Shown: positions 1 through 7,191 of the stretch, piece by piece
Layout: each line of letters starts with the position of its first letter
Position numbering within the stretch: the stretch's first letter is position 1
Translations under genes and position numbers: made by a program
Notes under the pieces: generated by a model
The model's database searches: none
Told to the model about the DNA's origin: nothing
What the model saw: the letters and a program-made list of their open reading frames with translations, nothing else
Assembly (NCBI GenBank): GCA_963677325.2
Contig: CAXXGM010000013.1
Span: 124,001-188,000, forward strand
DNA: 64,000 bases
Direction: 5' to 3'
DNA from: G963677325 sp963677325
GTDB taxonomy: Bacteria > Bacteroidota > Bacteroidia > Bacteroidales > Prolixibacteraceae

Positions 1-377
1 CCCGCCTGAATAAAGAGGTACGTTTTGTTCTTAAGCAAGGTCTTCATTTCAAGATTAAATGGAATCTCCAAATACTGGTATTTATCCCAGCCTAAAAGAG
101 TTATATTTCCGTTGTCACCGGTGAAATTTTCTCTATAACCCTTTTCCGAATAAAACAATCCGGTATTAAAATGAAGACCGCCCATAATTTTATTTTCACT
201 GACAAATCCTACATGAATAAGATTAAAATCAGCCGGTGCAATATTGGCCCCAAAATTGTAACCTGCGGGAAACTCCATGTTAGCAATATTAATACCAGCT
301 TTTAATCCGACTCTCTGCCCATTTGCTATAAATGAAAAGGAAAACAGAATAAGAAGAAAAAATAATTTTGTTTTCAT
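1..377 (-). CDS. Outer-membrane beta-barrel protein (PorT-like), partial
   Basis: The reading frame runs off the left edge, so only the first ~125 residues are present. The ATG at 375-377 is followed by a clear signal peptide (MKTKLFFLLILFSFSFIANG) and then short alternating segments such as RVGLKAGINIANM and GGLHFNTGLFYSEKGY. These are typical of the small Bacteroidota outer-membrane barrels annotated as PorT or OMP_b-brl_2 family. It probably sits in the outer membrane; its substrate or role cannot be inferred. The end facing 470-500 is its upstream side, so that terminator does not belong to it. Confidence 0.7.
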   Translation of the reverse strand, partial: MKTKLFFLLILFSFSFIANGQRVGLKAGINIANMEFPAGYNFGANIAPADFNLIHVGFVSENKIMGGLHFNTGLFYSEKGYRENFTGDNGNITLLGWDKYQYLEIPFNLEMKTLLKNKTYLFIQA

Positions 378-469
378 GGCATAACAAATTTTAAAGGTTA
401 TAAGGCAATATAATTTATATATTTTTTTAAATAAATTTTATTGAAGAAAAATAAAAAGAGTTAAAAAAA

Positions 470-500
470 GCAGCACTTTTGGTGAAGTGCTGCTTTTTTA
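470..500 (-). terminator. Rho-independent terminator of the GNAT gene
   Basis: Nine-base-pair stem GCAGCACTT/AAGTGCTGC with a 6-nt loop. It has T-runs on both strands and could work in both directions, but the only gene pointing at it is the minus-strand acetyltransferase that ends at 543. Confidence 0.75.
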
Positions 501-542
501 TTCAGATAAGATTATCCGGTTACAAAACAAAAAAATCAATTT

Positions 543-1088
543 CTATTCAATCCTATAATTCTGTTTTAAGAAACTATATATTTTCAAATCGAGGAATTTA
601 TTACCCAATCTTTCTCCTTGCCTTTCGACACCTTCAAAATGAAATCCTGCCCGGACGGCCACACCTTCACTGGCAACGTTATCTGTAGCACATTTTATGG
701 TTATTCTATTTATCATCATGCTCTCAAAAGCAAGACTGATCAGCGCTTTTACAGAGGTTGAGATTATGCCTTTCCGGGCCATTCCCCGGATTAACCAATA
801 GCCGATCTCAGTTTTCTCGTTATATTTGTCAGTATTGTGGAATCCTATTATACCGGCGAAATCACCCTGATACCACATGGTATATATTTCATTACCAGTG
901 CTATCTCTTTTTTCTACGGCTGATGCAATGAAAGCTTTCGTATCATTGATTTCTTTTGTCCATGAAACAAAAGGCAACCATTTTGAAAGCCATTCCCGGT
1001 TTGAATCAATGGCATGAAATATTACCCCGGCATCCTGGATTTCAATCCTGTGGAGAAGAATTTCGTTGGAAACAATTATACTTTCCAT
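543..1088 (-). CDS. GNAT-family N-acetyltransferase (RimJ/RimL-like)
   Basis: About 181 residues of the Acetyltransf_3 type, which moves an acetyl group from acetyl-CoA to an amine, often a protein N-terminus or a small molecule. Visible family features are HRIEIQDA...AIDSNREWLSKWLPF near the start, GIIGFHN and EIGYWLI in the core strands, then ITIKCATDN and GVAVRAGFHFEGVERQGE in the C-terminal half. The frame stays open upstream to an ATG at 1121, but that start lies inside the pgk terminator hairpin, so the internal ATG at 1086-1088 (MESIIVSNE) is preferred. The substrate is unknown. It follows pgk on the same strand but has its own terminator at 470-500. Confidence 0.85.
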   Translation of the reverse strand: MESIIVSNEILLHRIEIQDAGVIFHAIDSNREWLSKWLPFVSWTKEINDTKAFIASAVEKRDSTGNEIYTMWYQGDFAGIIGFHNTDKYNEKTEIGYWLIRGMARKGIISTSVKALISLAFESMMINRITIKCATDNVASEGVAVRAGFHFEGVERQGERLGNKFLDLKIYSFLKQNYRIE

Positions 1089-1104
1089 GTAAGCAAAAAT
1101 TAAA

Positions 1105-1130
1105 AAACCCTGATGATTCATTCAGGGTTT
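1105..1130 (-). terminator. Terminator of pgk
   Basis: Stem AAACCCTGA/TCAGGGTTT with an 8-nt loop. Read on the minus strand it is followed by a T-run, 35 bp after the pgk stop codon. Confidence 0.8.
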
Positions 1131-1164
1131 CTGTTATTTCACCGGTCGTACCGGTATAATCTTA

Positions 1165-2358
1165 CTATTTACCTCTTACTGCGGCAATACCAGGAAGTTC
1201 ACGGCCTTCAAGGTATTCAAGCATTGCACCTCCGGCAGTCGAGATATAAGAAACCTTATCGGCTATTCCGAATTTGTTTACTGCTGCAACGGAATCACCT
1301 CCGCCAACCAGAGAGAAAGCACCTTTGGCGGTAGCTTCAACAATTGCATCGCCGATTGCCTTGGTTCCATGCGCAAATTTATCCATCTCGAAAACTCCGG
1401 CAGGACCATTCCAAAGGATTGTTTTGGATTCATTAATCACCTTGCTGAACTGTTTGATAGATTCAGGGCCAATGTCAAGACCTGACCAACCTTCATCAAT
1501 ACGATCGGATGGAACAACTTTTGTGTTGGCTGTTTCAGCGAAAGCATCTGCTTCTACAACATCGGTTGCGAAATAAAATTTAACGCCTTTCTTTTCTGCT
1601 TTTACAAGGAGATTTTTTGCGAGTTCCAGGTAATCATCTTCACAGAGGGAGCCACCAATTTTCCCACCCTGAGCTTTAATAAAGGTAAAAGTCATACCCC
1701 CACCAATAATCAGGTTATCCACGCTATTCAGAAGATTTTCGATAATGGTAATTTTAGACGACACTTTTGAACCTCCCATAATGGCAGTAAAAGGACGGCT
1801 GGGCGCTTTAAGTACTTTATCGAGACTCTGTACTTCACTTTCAACCAGGAATCCGAATAACTTATCATTTGGGAAGAATTGAGCTATTACCGCTGTAGAG
1901 GCATGAGCCCTGTGAGCTGTACCAAAAGCATCATTAATCCAGCAATCGCCGAGTTCAGCAAGTTGTTTTGCAAAATTCACATCTCCGCCCTCTTCTTCTT
2001 TGTGGAAGCGAAGATTTTCCAGTACGAGAACTTCTCCTGCCTTGAGTTCACCGGCCATCTTTTTGGTTTCTTCACCAATGCAATCCGGAGCCATTTTTAC
2101 TTTTGTACCCAGAAGATCTGAAAGATGAGGAACAAGATGCCTCATTGAAAATTTATCTTCAGGACCTTTTTTCGGCCGTCCAAGATGAGACATGATTATT
2201 GCTGCGCCACCAGTGCTGATCACTTTTTTTATCGTTGGCAGGGCTGCCGTCATACGGGTATCATCGGTAATCTCGAATTGTTCGTTTAGCGGAACGTTGA
2301 AGTCGACACGGATCAGGGCCTTCTTCCCCTTAAAGTCGTAATTTTCAATTGTCTGCAT
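1165..2358 (-). CDS. pgk: Phosphoglycerate kinase
   Basis: 397 residues, the normal bacterial length. The enzyme converts 1,3-bisphosphoglycerate plus ADP to 3-phosphoglycerate plus ATP in cytoplasmic glycolysis. Hallmarks seen: the substrate-binding IRVDFNVPLN near residue 16, MSHLGRPKKG, VLENLRFHKEEE, the hinge/nucleotide region IMGGSKVSSKI, LWNGPAGVFE, and the C-terminal GGGDSVAAVNKFG with STAGGAMLEYLEG. It is monocistronic: its own terminator at 1105-1130 separates it from the downstream acetyltransferase, and a -7 box TATCTTTG sits 28 bp upstream of the start. Nothing is odd in the sequence. Confidence 0.98.
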   Translation of the reverse strand: MQTIENYDFKGKKALIRVDFNVPLNEQFEITDDTRMTAALPTIKKVISTGGAAIIMSHLGRPKKGPEDKFSMRHLVPHLSDLLGTKVKMAPDCIGEETKKMAGELKAGEVLVLENLRFHKEEEGGDVNFAKQLAELGDCWINDAFGTAHRAHASTAVIAQFFPNDKLFGFLVESEVQSLDKVLKAPSRPFTAIMGGSKVSSKITIIENLLNSVDNLIIGGGMTFTFIKAQGGKIGGSLCEDDYLELAKNLLVKAEKKGVKFYFATDVVEADAFAETANTKVVPSDRIDEGWSGLDIGPESIKQFSKVINESKTILWNGPAGVFEMDKFAHGTKAIGDAIVEATAKGAFSLVGGGDSVAAVNKFGIADKVSYISTAGGAMLEYLEGRELPGIAAVRGK

Positions 2359-2385
2359 ATTTAGCTTGTTTTTTATTTTGTTTTA

Positions 2386-2393
2386 CAAAGATA
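2386..2393 (-). promoter_or_regulatory. Probable pgk promoter -7 box
   Basis: TATCTTTG on the minus strand matches the Bacteroidota -7 consensus TAnnTTTG. No convincing -33 TTG was found at the usual distance. Confidence 0.45.
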
Positions 2394-2488
2394 AGAAAAA
2401 ACAATATGGGAGAATATTGATGGGGACACTATTTTTAAAGAGAATAGGTTTAATTAATCTTTAATTTTCGTCCTCAAAACTATTTGGT

Positions 2489-2496
2489 TATTTTTG
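2489..2496 (+). promoter_or_regulatory. Probable holB promoter -7 box
   Basis: TATTTTTG matches TAnnTTTG and lies 21 bp upstream of the holB ATG, which would leave a short leader. The -33 element is not clear. Confidence 0.4.
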
Positions 2497-2517
2497 GTTT
2501 TAATTTGAATTTAAGCC

Positions 2518-3639
2518 ATGCAGTTTAAAAACATTATCGGACAGGAAGATATTAAAAAGATGCTCGTGAAAGCAGTTGATGAAGACCGGATTCCTCATGC
2601 GATCCTGCTTTACGGGCCTCCCGGAAATGGGAAACTGGCTTTGGCCTTAGCCTATGCTCAATATATTAATTGCCACTCCAAAACAAACGGTGATTCCTGC
2701 GGAGTTTGCAATTCCTGCCGCAAATATTCAAAACTGATCCATCCTGACCTTCATTTTACATTCCCTGTCATAAAAGCCAACGATAAAGCCACCAGTGCAG
2801 ATTACCTGGTAAAATGGCGTGAATTTTTTTCGGAGAATCCCTATCCGAAGTATCAGAAGTGGATGCAATGCATTGCTGATGAGAACAAGCAGGGGATAAT
2901 CTATGTAGATGAAGCCCGCGATCTCATTCATAAACTGAATCAAAAATCTTATGAGGCAGATTACAAGATTTCAGTTATATGGCTGCCCGAGTTGATGAAT
3001 CCGCAATGCGCCAACAAGATGCTGAAGATTCTTGAGGAACCTCCCGTAAATACTTTATTTATCCTGGTTTCGGAAGGAGAAGAAAAACTTTTAAATACCA
3101 TCCGTTCAAGGTGCCAGTTTATAAGAGTTCCGGTAATTTCTGACCAAGATATGCAGCAATATCTTGAAACACTTACTCTTCCGGAAGGTTATAGTTCTTC
3201 TTCCATTGCCCATCTTGCACAGGGTAATTTCATTACGGCACTCGAGATCATCGAGAAGGATGAAGAGCACGCATTTAATCACAGACAGTTTGCCTTTATG
3301 ATGCGATCCGGATACGTCCGGAAACTTCAGGATATTCTTACATGGTCAGAAGAGATGGGGAATACCGGAAGAGTCAGGCAGATGGGGTTCCTGATGTATT
3401 GTAACAGGTTCCTTAGAGAAAATTTCCTGCATAATTTCAAAGAACCCTCACTGGTTTATATGGATGAAAAGGAGAGTGAGTTTTCACAGAAATTTTCTCC
3501 TTTCATTAACGAAAAGAATGTTATCTCTCTATATAAGGAATTTGATAAATCTTACCGGGATATCTCCATGAATGGAAATGCCAAACTTGTTTTTATGGAT
3601 CTTGGATTAAGAGTCTCTAAATTAATCAGGATTCAGTAA
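2518..3639 (+). CDS. holB: DNA polymerase III delta' subunit (clamp loader)
   Basis: 373 residues. The delta' subunit is part of the clamp loader that places the sliding clamp on DNA at replication forks. Seen: an N-terminal AAA+ fold (FKNIIGQEDIKKML), a P-loop-like GPPGNGKLA at 33-41, a zinc-binding Cys set (C52, C61, C64, C67), LKILEEPP, and a sensor-region TIRSRCQFIRV. The P-loop has Leu where Ser/Thr is normally found after GK, so ATP hydrolysis is doubtful. This fits the mainly structural role of delta'. It comes just before a miniature element and then ricT-gldH, a common neighbourhood in this phylum. Confidence 0.93.
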   Translation: MQFKNIIGQEDIKKMLVKAVDEDRIPHAILLYGPPGNGKLALALAYAQYINCHSKTNGDSCGVCNSCRKYSKLIHPDLHFTFPVIKANDKATSADYLVKWREFFSENPYPKYQKWMQCIADENKQGIIYVDEARDLIHKLNQKSYEADYKISVIWLPELMNPQCANKMLKILEEPPVNTLFILVSEGEEKLLNTIRSRCQFIRVPVISDQDMQQYLETLTLPEGYSSSSIAHLAQGNFITALEIIEKDEEHAFNHRQFAFMMRSGYVRKLQDILTWSEEMGNTGRVRQMGFLMYCNRFLRENFLHNFKEPSLVYMDEKESEFSQKFSPFINEKNVISLYKEFDKSYRDISMNGNAKLVFMDLGLRVSKLIRIQ

Positions 3640-3673
3640 TTAATGGTTAATGGTTAGTGGTTAATGGTTAATA
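3640..3673. repeat. Short TTAATGGT-type simple repeat after holB
   Basis: Degenerate copies of TAATGGTTAATGG directly after the holB stop. The same kind of repeat follows fabI (35736-35790) and appears at 3986-4060. No coding signal. Confidence 0.6.
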
Positions 3674-3955
3674 ATGCGAATTAAGGGTTGAAAAATAATG
3701 AAACTTGGGAAGTTGACCTTGTATTATAGCCAATTATGTATAAAGCTTTTTTCATTAAACGTTCAATTTAAGAAATGGATAACCTAATCTCTCGAAAACA
3801 CCTCAGTAGAAAATGGCCGGTAAAGAAAAATTTACCTAATTACCTAATTTAATCAGGTAATTAGGTCGGTGGAGAGGTGAAATCAATCCCTCTACTGAGG
3901 TGTTTTTTAGAAGATTAGGTTATCGAAGATGATATTTTCAACTCTTAATTCGCAT
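3674..3955. mobile_element. Miniature inverted-repeat element, family A copy 1
   Basis: 282 bp flanked by a perfect 5-bp target duplication TAATA (3669-3673 and 3956-3960). Terminal inverted repeats start ATGCGAATTAAGRGTTGAAA. Inside lies a 147-bp hairpin core (3778-3924) bounded by GATAACCTAATCT and its reverse complement, with inner arms AACACCTCAGTAG/CTACTGAGGTGTT and a central palindrome ACCTAATTACCT...AGGTAATTAGGT. A second, oppositely oriented copy is at 36247-36527. The same core recurs with different ends at 26814 and 51437. It has no coding capacity and presumably moves with a transposase supplied in trans. Confidence 0.85.
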
Positions 3956-3958
3956 TAA

Positions 3959-4062
3959 TAGTTAGTGGTTGAAAGAATTAATCATTAACCATTAACCATT
4001 AACCATTAAATAGTTAGTGGTTGAAAGAATTAATCATTAATCGTTAACCATTAACCATTAAA
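3959..4062. repeat. Two 52-bp tandem repeats
   Basis: Unit starts TAGTTAGTGGTTGAAAGAAT and ends in several ATTAACC steps. The two copies differ at a few bases. The stretch 3961-4145 holds no gene. Confidence 0.75.
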
Positions 4063-4145
4063 TAGTTTATTTTTGTACAAATTCGGTTTATCCTGTCAAT
4101 CCTGAAATATGGTAAAGACAGATTTATATATAGTAATTCAATAAT

Positions 4146-5309
4146 ATGAATTCTCATGAAAAGACAGCCCGGGGCTGTCCCTCAAATAATATAGGCGGAA
4201 GTTGTGCAAAGTTAAATGTGTACAATTGGCTTAGTGATGTCCGGAATGTGATCAACCCGGAAGAGATTGTTGAAGTCCGGTTTAAAAATACCAGAAAGGA
4301 TTATTATCGCAATGTCAATGGATTAAATCTCAAAGAAGGGGATATGGTGGCTGTTGAAGCCAATCCCGGACATGATATAGGGATGGTATCCCTGATCGGC
4401 GATCTTGTATTGAAACAAATGAAACGTCGTAAGGCTACCCTGCAGGACGGGGAATTGCGAAAAATATACCGGATAGCCAAATCGGTCGATATACAGAAAT
4501 GGGAGGAATCCATAGATCTGGAGCATGAAACCATGCTGAAAGCAAGGAAGATCGCTGAAGATCTGAAACTAAACATGAAGATCGGAGATGTTGAGTTCCA
4601 GGGAGATAAGACCAAGGCGATTTTCTATTATATCGCAGATGAAAGAGTCGATTTCAGGCAATTGATCAAGTTATATGCTGAAACTTTCCGCATCCGCATA
4701 GAAATGAGGCAGATTGGCGCCAGACAGGAAGCCGGACGCATCGGGGGGATTGGCCCCTGCGGAAGGGAATTATGCTGCAGCACCTGGATTTCCAATTTTG
4801 TTTCGGTAACCACCAATGCAGCACGCTATCAGGAGATTTCACTGAATCCCCAAAAACTGGCCGGACAGTGCAGCAAATTAAAATGCTGTCTGAATTACGA
4901 ACTGGACTGCTATATCGATGCACAAAAGAACTTTCCTTTTACCAACGTCGCACTCGAAACAGAGAAAGGAACTTATAATTACTTAAAAGCAGATATTTTC
5001 AAAGGAATATTCTATTATGTCAGGGAGGGGAACCAACCGGGAGGGATGGTCGCCGTTTCCGTTGGAAATGTAAAGGAAATCCAGAGACTTAACCGCATCG
5101 GGAAAAAGATTCCTCAGCTGACCACTGAAAATGTGGTCGTTAATGAGAGTGAAGAACACAGCTACCAAAATACAGCAGGCCAGGAGAGCCTTGATCGTTT
5201 TGATCAGAAATCAAAGAACCGCCGTAAGAAAAGGCGTAAACCTGTTTTAACAAGAAAATTGAAATCAACCAATGAATCGGAGAATAATCAGGTCGAGGCT
5301 GAAGCTTAA
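4146..5309 (+). CDS. ricT: PSP1-domain protein, RicT/YaaT homologue
   Basis: 387 residues of the PSP1 (RicT/YaaT) family. In Bacillus, RicT belongs to the Y-complex with RicA and RicF, carries Fe-S clusters and affects RNase Y. The role in Bacteroidota is not established. Seen: the PSP1 core with VEVRFKNTRKDYYRN, VAVEANPGHDIGMVS, the basic FYYIADERVDFRQLIK region, then GGIGPCGRELCC near 203-214 and CSKLKCCLNYELDC near 240-253. Those cysteines are the expected Fe-S ligands. The C-terminus after ~340 is low-complexity and lysine/arginine-rich (KKRRKP). It overlaps gldH by 38 bp, so the two are translated from one message. Confidence 0.9.
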   Translation: MNSHEKTARGCPSNNIGGSCAKLNVYNWLSDVRNVINPEEIVEVRFKNTRKDYYRNVNGLNLKEGDMVAVEANPGHDIGMVSLIGDLVLKQMKRRKATLQDGELRKIYRIAKSVDIQKWEESIDLEHETMLKARKIAEDLKLNMKIGDVEFQGDKTKAIFYYIADERVDFRQLIKLYAETFRIRIEMRQIGARQEAGRIGGIGPCGRELCCSTWISNFVSVTTNAARYQEISLNPQKLAGQCSKLKCCLNYELDCYIDAQKNFPFTNVALETEKGTYNYLKADIFKGIFYYVREGNQPGGMVAVSVGNVKEIQRLNRIGKKIPQLTTENVVVNESEEHSYQNTAGQESLDRFDQKSKNRRKKRRKPVLTRKLKSTNESENNQVEAEA

Positions 5310-5775
5310 TATTCCCTCATTTTTGGGAGCTTTAATAATACTCAGCTTATTTTCCTGTAATCTTAAAGTAGTATCTGAAGATTATCGTTCGTTAAGGAAC
5401 TCACAATGGCATCAGGATTCTGTAATGGTTTTTGGATTTGACATACCTGATTCAACCAAAATATACAATTTATTCCTCAATGTCAGAAACGAGGGCAGAT
5501 ACCCGTACAGCAATCTTTATCTATTTGTTTCATTGATTCCGCCCAGGGGTAAGGCGCTTCAGGATACTGTTGAGCTTACTCTGGCTGACATTCACGGTAA
5601 ATGGCTGGGAAGCGGATTGGGCGACCTTTACGAAAGAAAATATCCTTACAAACAAAACATCTTCTTCCCTGAAAGAGGAAGATATACTTTAAAAGTGCGG
5701 CAGGGTATGCGAACGGATGACGAAATACTAAAAGGGATTCATGACTTTGGAATTTCACTCGAGAAAGCGCATTAG
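5272..5775 (+). CDS. gldH: Gliding motility lipoprotein GldH
   Basis: 167 residues. GldH is a lipoprotein needed for gliding and T9SS-linked functions in flavobacteria. Its biochemical role is unknown, and it also occurs in non-gliding Bacteroidota. Seen: a basic N-terminus, a hydrophobic helix and a lipobox LFSC with the lipidated Cys29. A single beta-rich domain follows with MVFGFDIPDSTKIYNLFLNVRN, YPYSNLYLFV and GRYTLKVRQGMRTD. The start lies inside ricT, 38 bp before its stop; a start at this position keeps the complete signal peptide. The ricT-gldH pairing is common in the phylum. Confidence 0.88.
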   Translation: MNRRIIRSRLKLNIPSFLGALIILSLFSCNLKVVSEDYRSLRNSQWHQDSVMVFGFDIPDSTKIYNLFLNVRNEGRYPYSNLYLFVSLIPPRGKALQDTVELTLADIHGKWLGSGLGDLYERKYPYKQNIFFPERGRYTLKVRQGMRTDDEILKGIHDFGISLEKAH

Positions 5776-5790
5776 TAACGGAAAAGGGAA

Positions 5791-5828
5791 ACAGGAGAAG
5801 GGAGAAAGGATCCCTCCGATTTCCCTTC
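5791..5828 (+). terminator. Hairpin after gldH
   Basis: Stem GGAGAAGGGA/TCCCTTCTCC in the 94-bp gap between gldH and trmB. There is no strong T-run, so this may be an attenuating or processing hairpin rather than a full terminator. Confidence 0.45.
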
Positions 5829-5869
5829 TCCGTACTTCATCCTCCCGTCTATGATAAATTGATTTTTGA

Positions 5870-6619
5870 ATGGGAAAAAATAAACTGGCAAAATTTGCAG
5901 AATTAGATACCTACGAACATGTAATCCAGGTTCCTTTTGATAAAATAAAGGAAAATGATTTTCATCTTAAAGGGAACTGGGGAAAGCAATTCTTTACAAA
6001 TAATAATCCCATCGTTCTTGAACTGGGCTGCGGGAAAGGTGAATATACGGTTGGACTGGCCAGACTGTTTCCGGAAAAGAATTTTATCGGAATTGATATC
6101 AAAGGAGCCAGACTTTGGAAAGGAGCCAGAGAAATTCACCTGGAAGGATTGAAAAATGCAGCCCTGCTTCGGACCAACATTGAACTTCTCCCGTTGTTTT
6201 TTGGTGAAAATGAAATATCCGAAATATGGATCACATTCCCTGATCCACAGATGAAGAAAACGAAAAAAAGACTTACCTCGACCCGTTTTATTAAATGTTA
6301 TACCAGCTTTCTGAAATCAGGAGGGTTGGTACATCTTAAAACTGACAGTAATTTTCTTTTTAATTATACTTCAGCACTTGTGAAGGAGAATGAGTTTGAG
6401 GTGAAGGCCGAAACAACCGATCTGTATCATTCCGAAGGTACTGCAGATGAAATTCTGGGCATTAAAACATTTTACGAGCAACAATGGCTCAGCAGGGGAA
6501 TGAAAATTAAGTACCTTAAGTTTATTCCTCATCATAATGAGCTGAGAGAGCCGGATGTTGATCCCGAACCGGATGATTACAGGAGTTACGGCCGAGGTCA
6601 AATAAGAATGAAAGAATGA
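5870..6619 (+). CDS. trmB: tRNA (guanine-N7-)-methyltransferase
   Basis: 249 residues. TrmB methylates G46 of the variable loop of tRNAs using S-adenosylmethionine. Seen: the SAM-binding motif I LELGCGKGEYT (50-60), motif with NFIGIDIKGARLWKG, the family signature ITFPDPQMKKTKKRL, then RFIKCYTSFLKSGG and HLKTDSN. The C-terminus has the typical GTADEILGIKTFYEQQWLSRG. It is probably in one transcription unit with ricT-gldH and the downstream atl. Nothing is odd in length or motifs. Confidence 0.95.
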   Translation: MGKNKLAKFAELDTYEHVIQVPFDKIKENDFHLKGNWGKQFFTNNNPIVLELGCGKGEYTVGLARLFPEKNFIGIDIKGARLWKGAREIHLEGLKNAALLRTNIELLPLFFGENEISEIWITFPDPQMKKTKKRLTSTRFIKCYTSFLKSGGLVHLKTDSNFLFNYTSALVKENEFEVKAETTDLYHSEGTADEILGIKTFYEQQWLSRGMKIKYLKFIPHHNELREPDVDPEPDDYRSYGRGQIRMKE

Positions 6620-6683
6620 AGGTATGAAGGAATTAAAGGAAAGCCATTTTTTTCATTCTTCCATTCCTAAATTTTAAAAGCTG

Positions 6684-7010
6684 ATGTCTGATTTCTATGA
6701 ACAGGTTTATGAGGTAGTAAGACAGATTCCACCAGGAAGAGTGACAAGCTTTGGCGCCATCGCAAGATATCTTGGCACCGGAGGTTCAGCCAGGATGGTG
6801 GGATGGGCTTTAAATATTTCTCATTTGAAAATTCCTCATGTTCCGGCGCATCGTGTAGTGAACAGAAACGGGTTATTAACAGGAAAAATTCATTTCGGAG
6901 CTCCAACTGTTATGCAGGAATTATTGGAGAATGAAGGAATAGAAGTAAAAGATAATTGTGTTGTCGATTTTCATCGTTATTTTTGGGATCCGATGAAGGA
7001 ATTGAGTTAG
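6684..7010 (+). CDS. Alkyltransferase-like protein (MGMT-family DNA-binding domain)
   Basis: 108 residues, covering only the C-terminal DNA-binding domain of O6-alkylguanine-DNA alkyltransferase. Seen: VYEVVRQIPPGRVTSFGAIARYLG and ARMVGWALN (helix-turn-helix and arginine-finger region), then PAHRVVNRNG (54-63). The active-site Cys of the PCHRV motif is Ala55, so it cannot accept an alkyl group. Such alkyltransferase-like (ATL) proteins bind O6-alkylguanine and hand it to nucleotide-excision repair. That function is inferred from the family. It lies between trmB and mrp on the same strand. Confidence 0.85.
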   Translation: MSDFYEQVYEVVRQIPPGRVTSFGAIARYLGTGGSARMVGWALNISHLKIPHVPAHRVVNRNGLLTGKIHFGAPTVMQELLENEGIEVKDNCVVDFHRYFWDPMKELS

Positions 7011-7157
7011 ACTTTAGGCTGTAGGCATTAGGCTTTAGGAGGCCCGCGGAGTTCTTGCTTTTTAACAAAAGATGATGCCCGTAAGCCAAATCTAATGGAT
7101 AGTCCAAATGATGAAATTTCTGGCGCCCTAAAGCCTAAAGTCTATAGCCTAAAGCCT
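7011..7157. repeat. Imperfect inverted repeat of TTTAGGCT units
   Basis: Left arm 7013-7042 and right arm 7128-7157 match in about 26 of 30 positions (GACTTTAGGCTGTAGGC versus GGCTTTAGGCTATAGAC). Similar AGCCTAAAG words flank the tryptophanase terminator (14137-14246) and lie in the element at 16234-16450. It fills the atl-mrp gap and could act as a weak terminator. Confidence 0.55.
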
Positions 7158-7191
7158 TCTTTTATAAATGTACAATTTAATAAATACGAAT

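Noticed and set aside
3640..4062. CRISPR-like or phage attachment repeats
   Set aside because: They are simple TTAATGG-type and 52-bp tandem repeats without unique spacers; no integrase is present.
5791..5828. Riboswitch before trmB
   Set aside because: Only a single hairpin is present and no conserved aptamer sequence was recognised.
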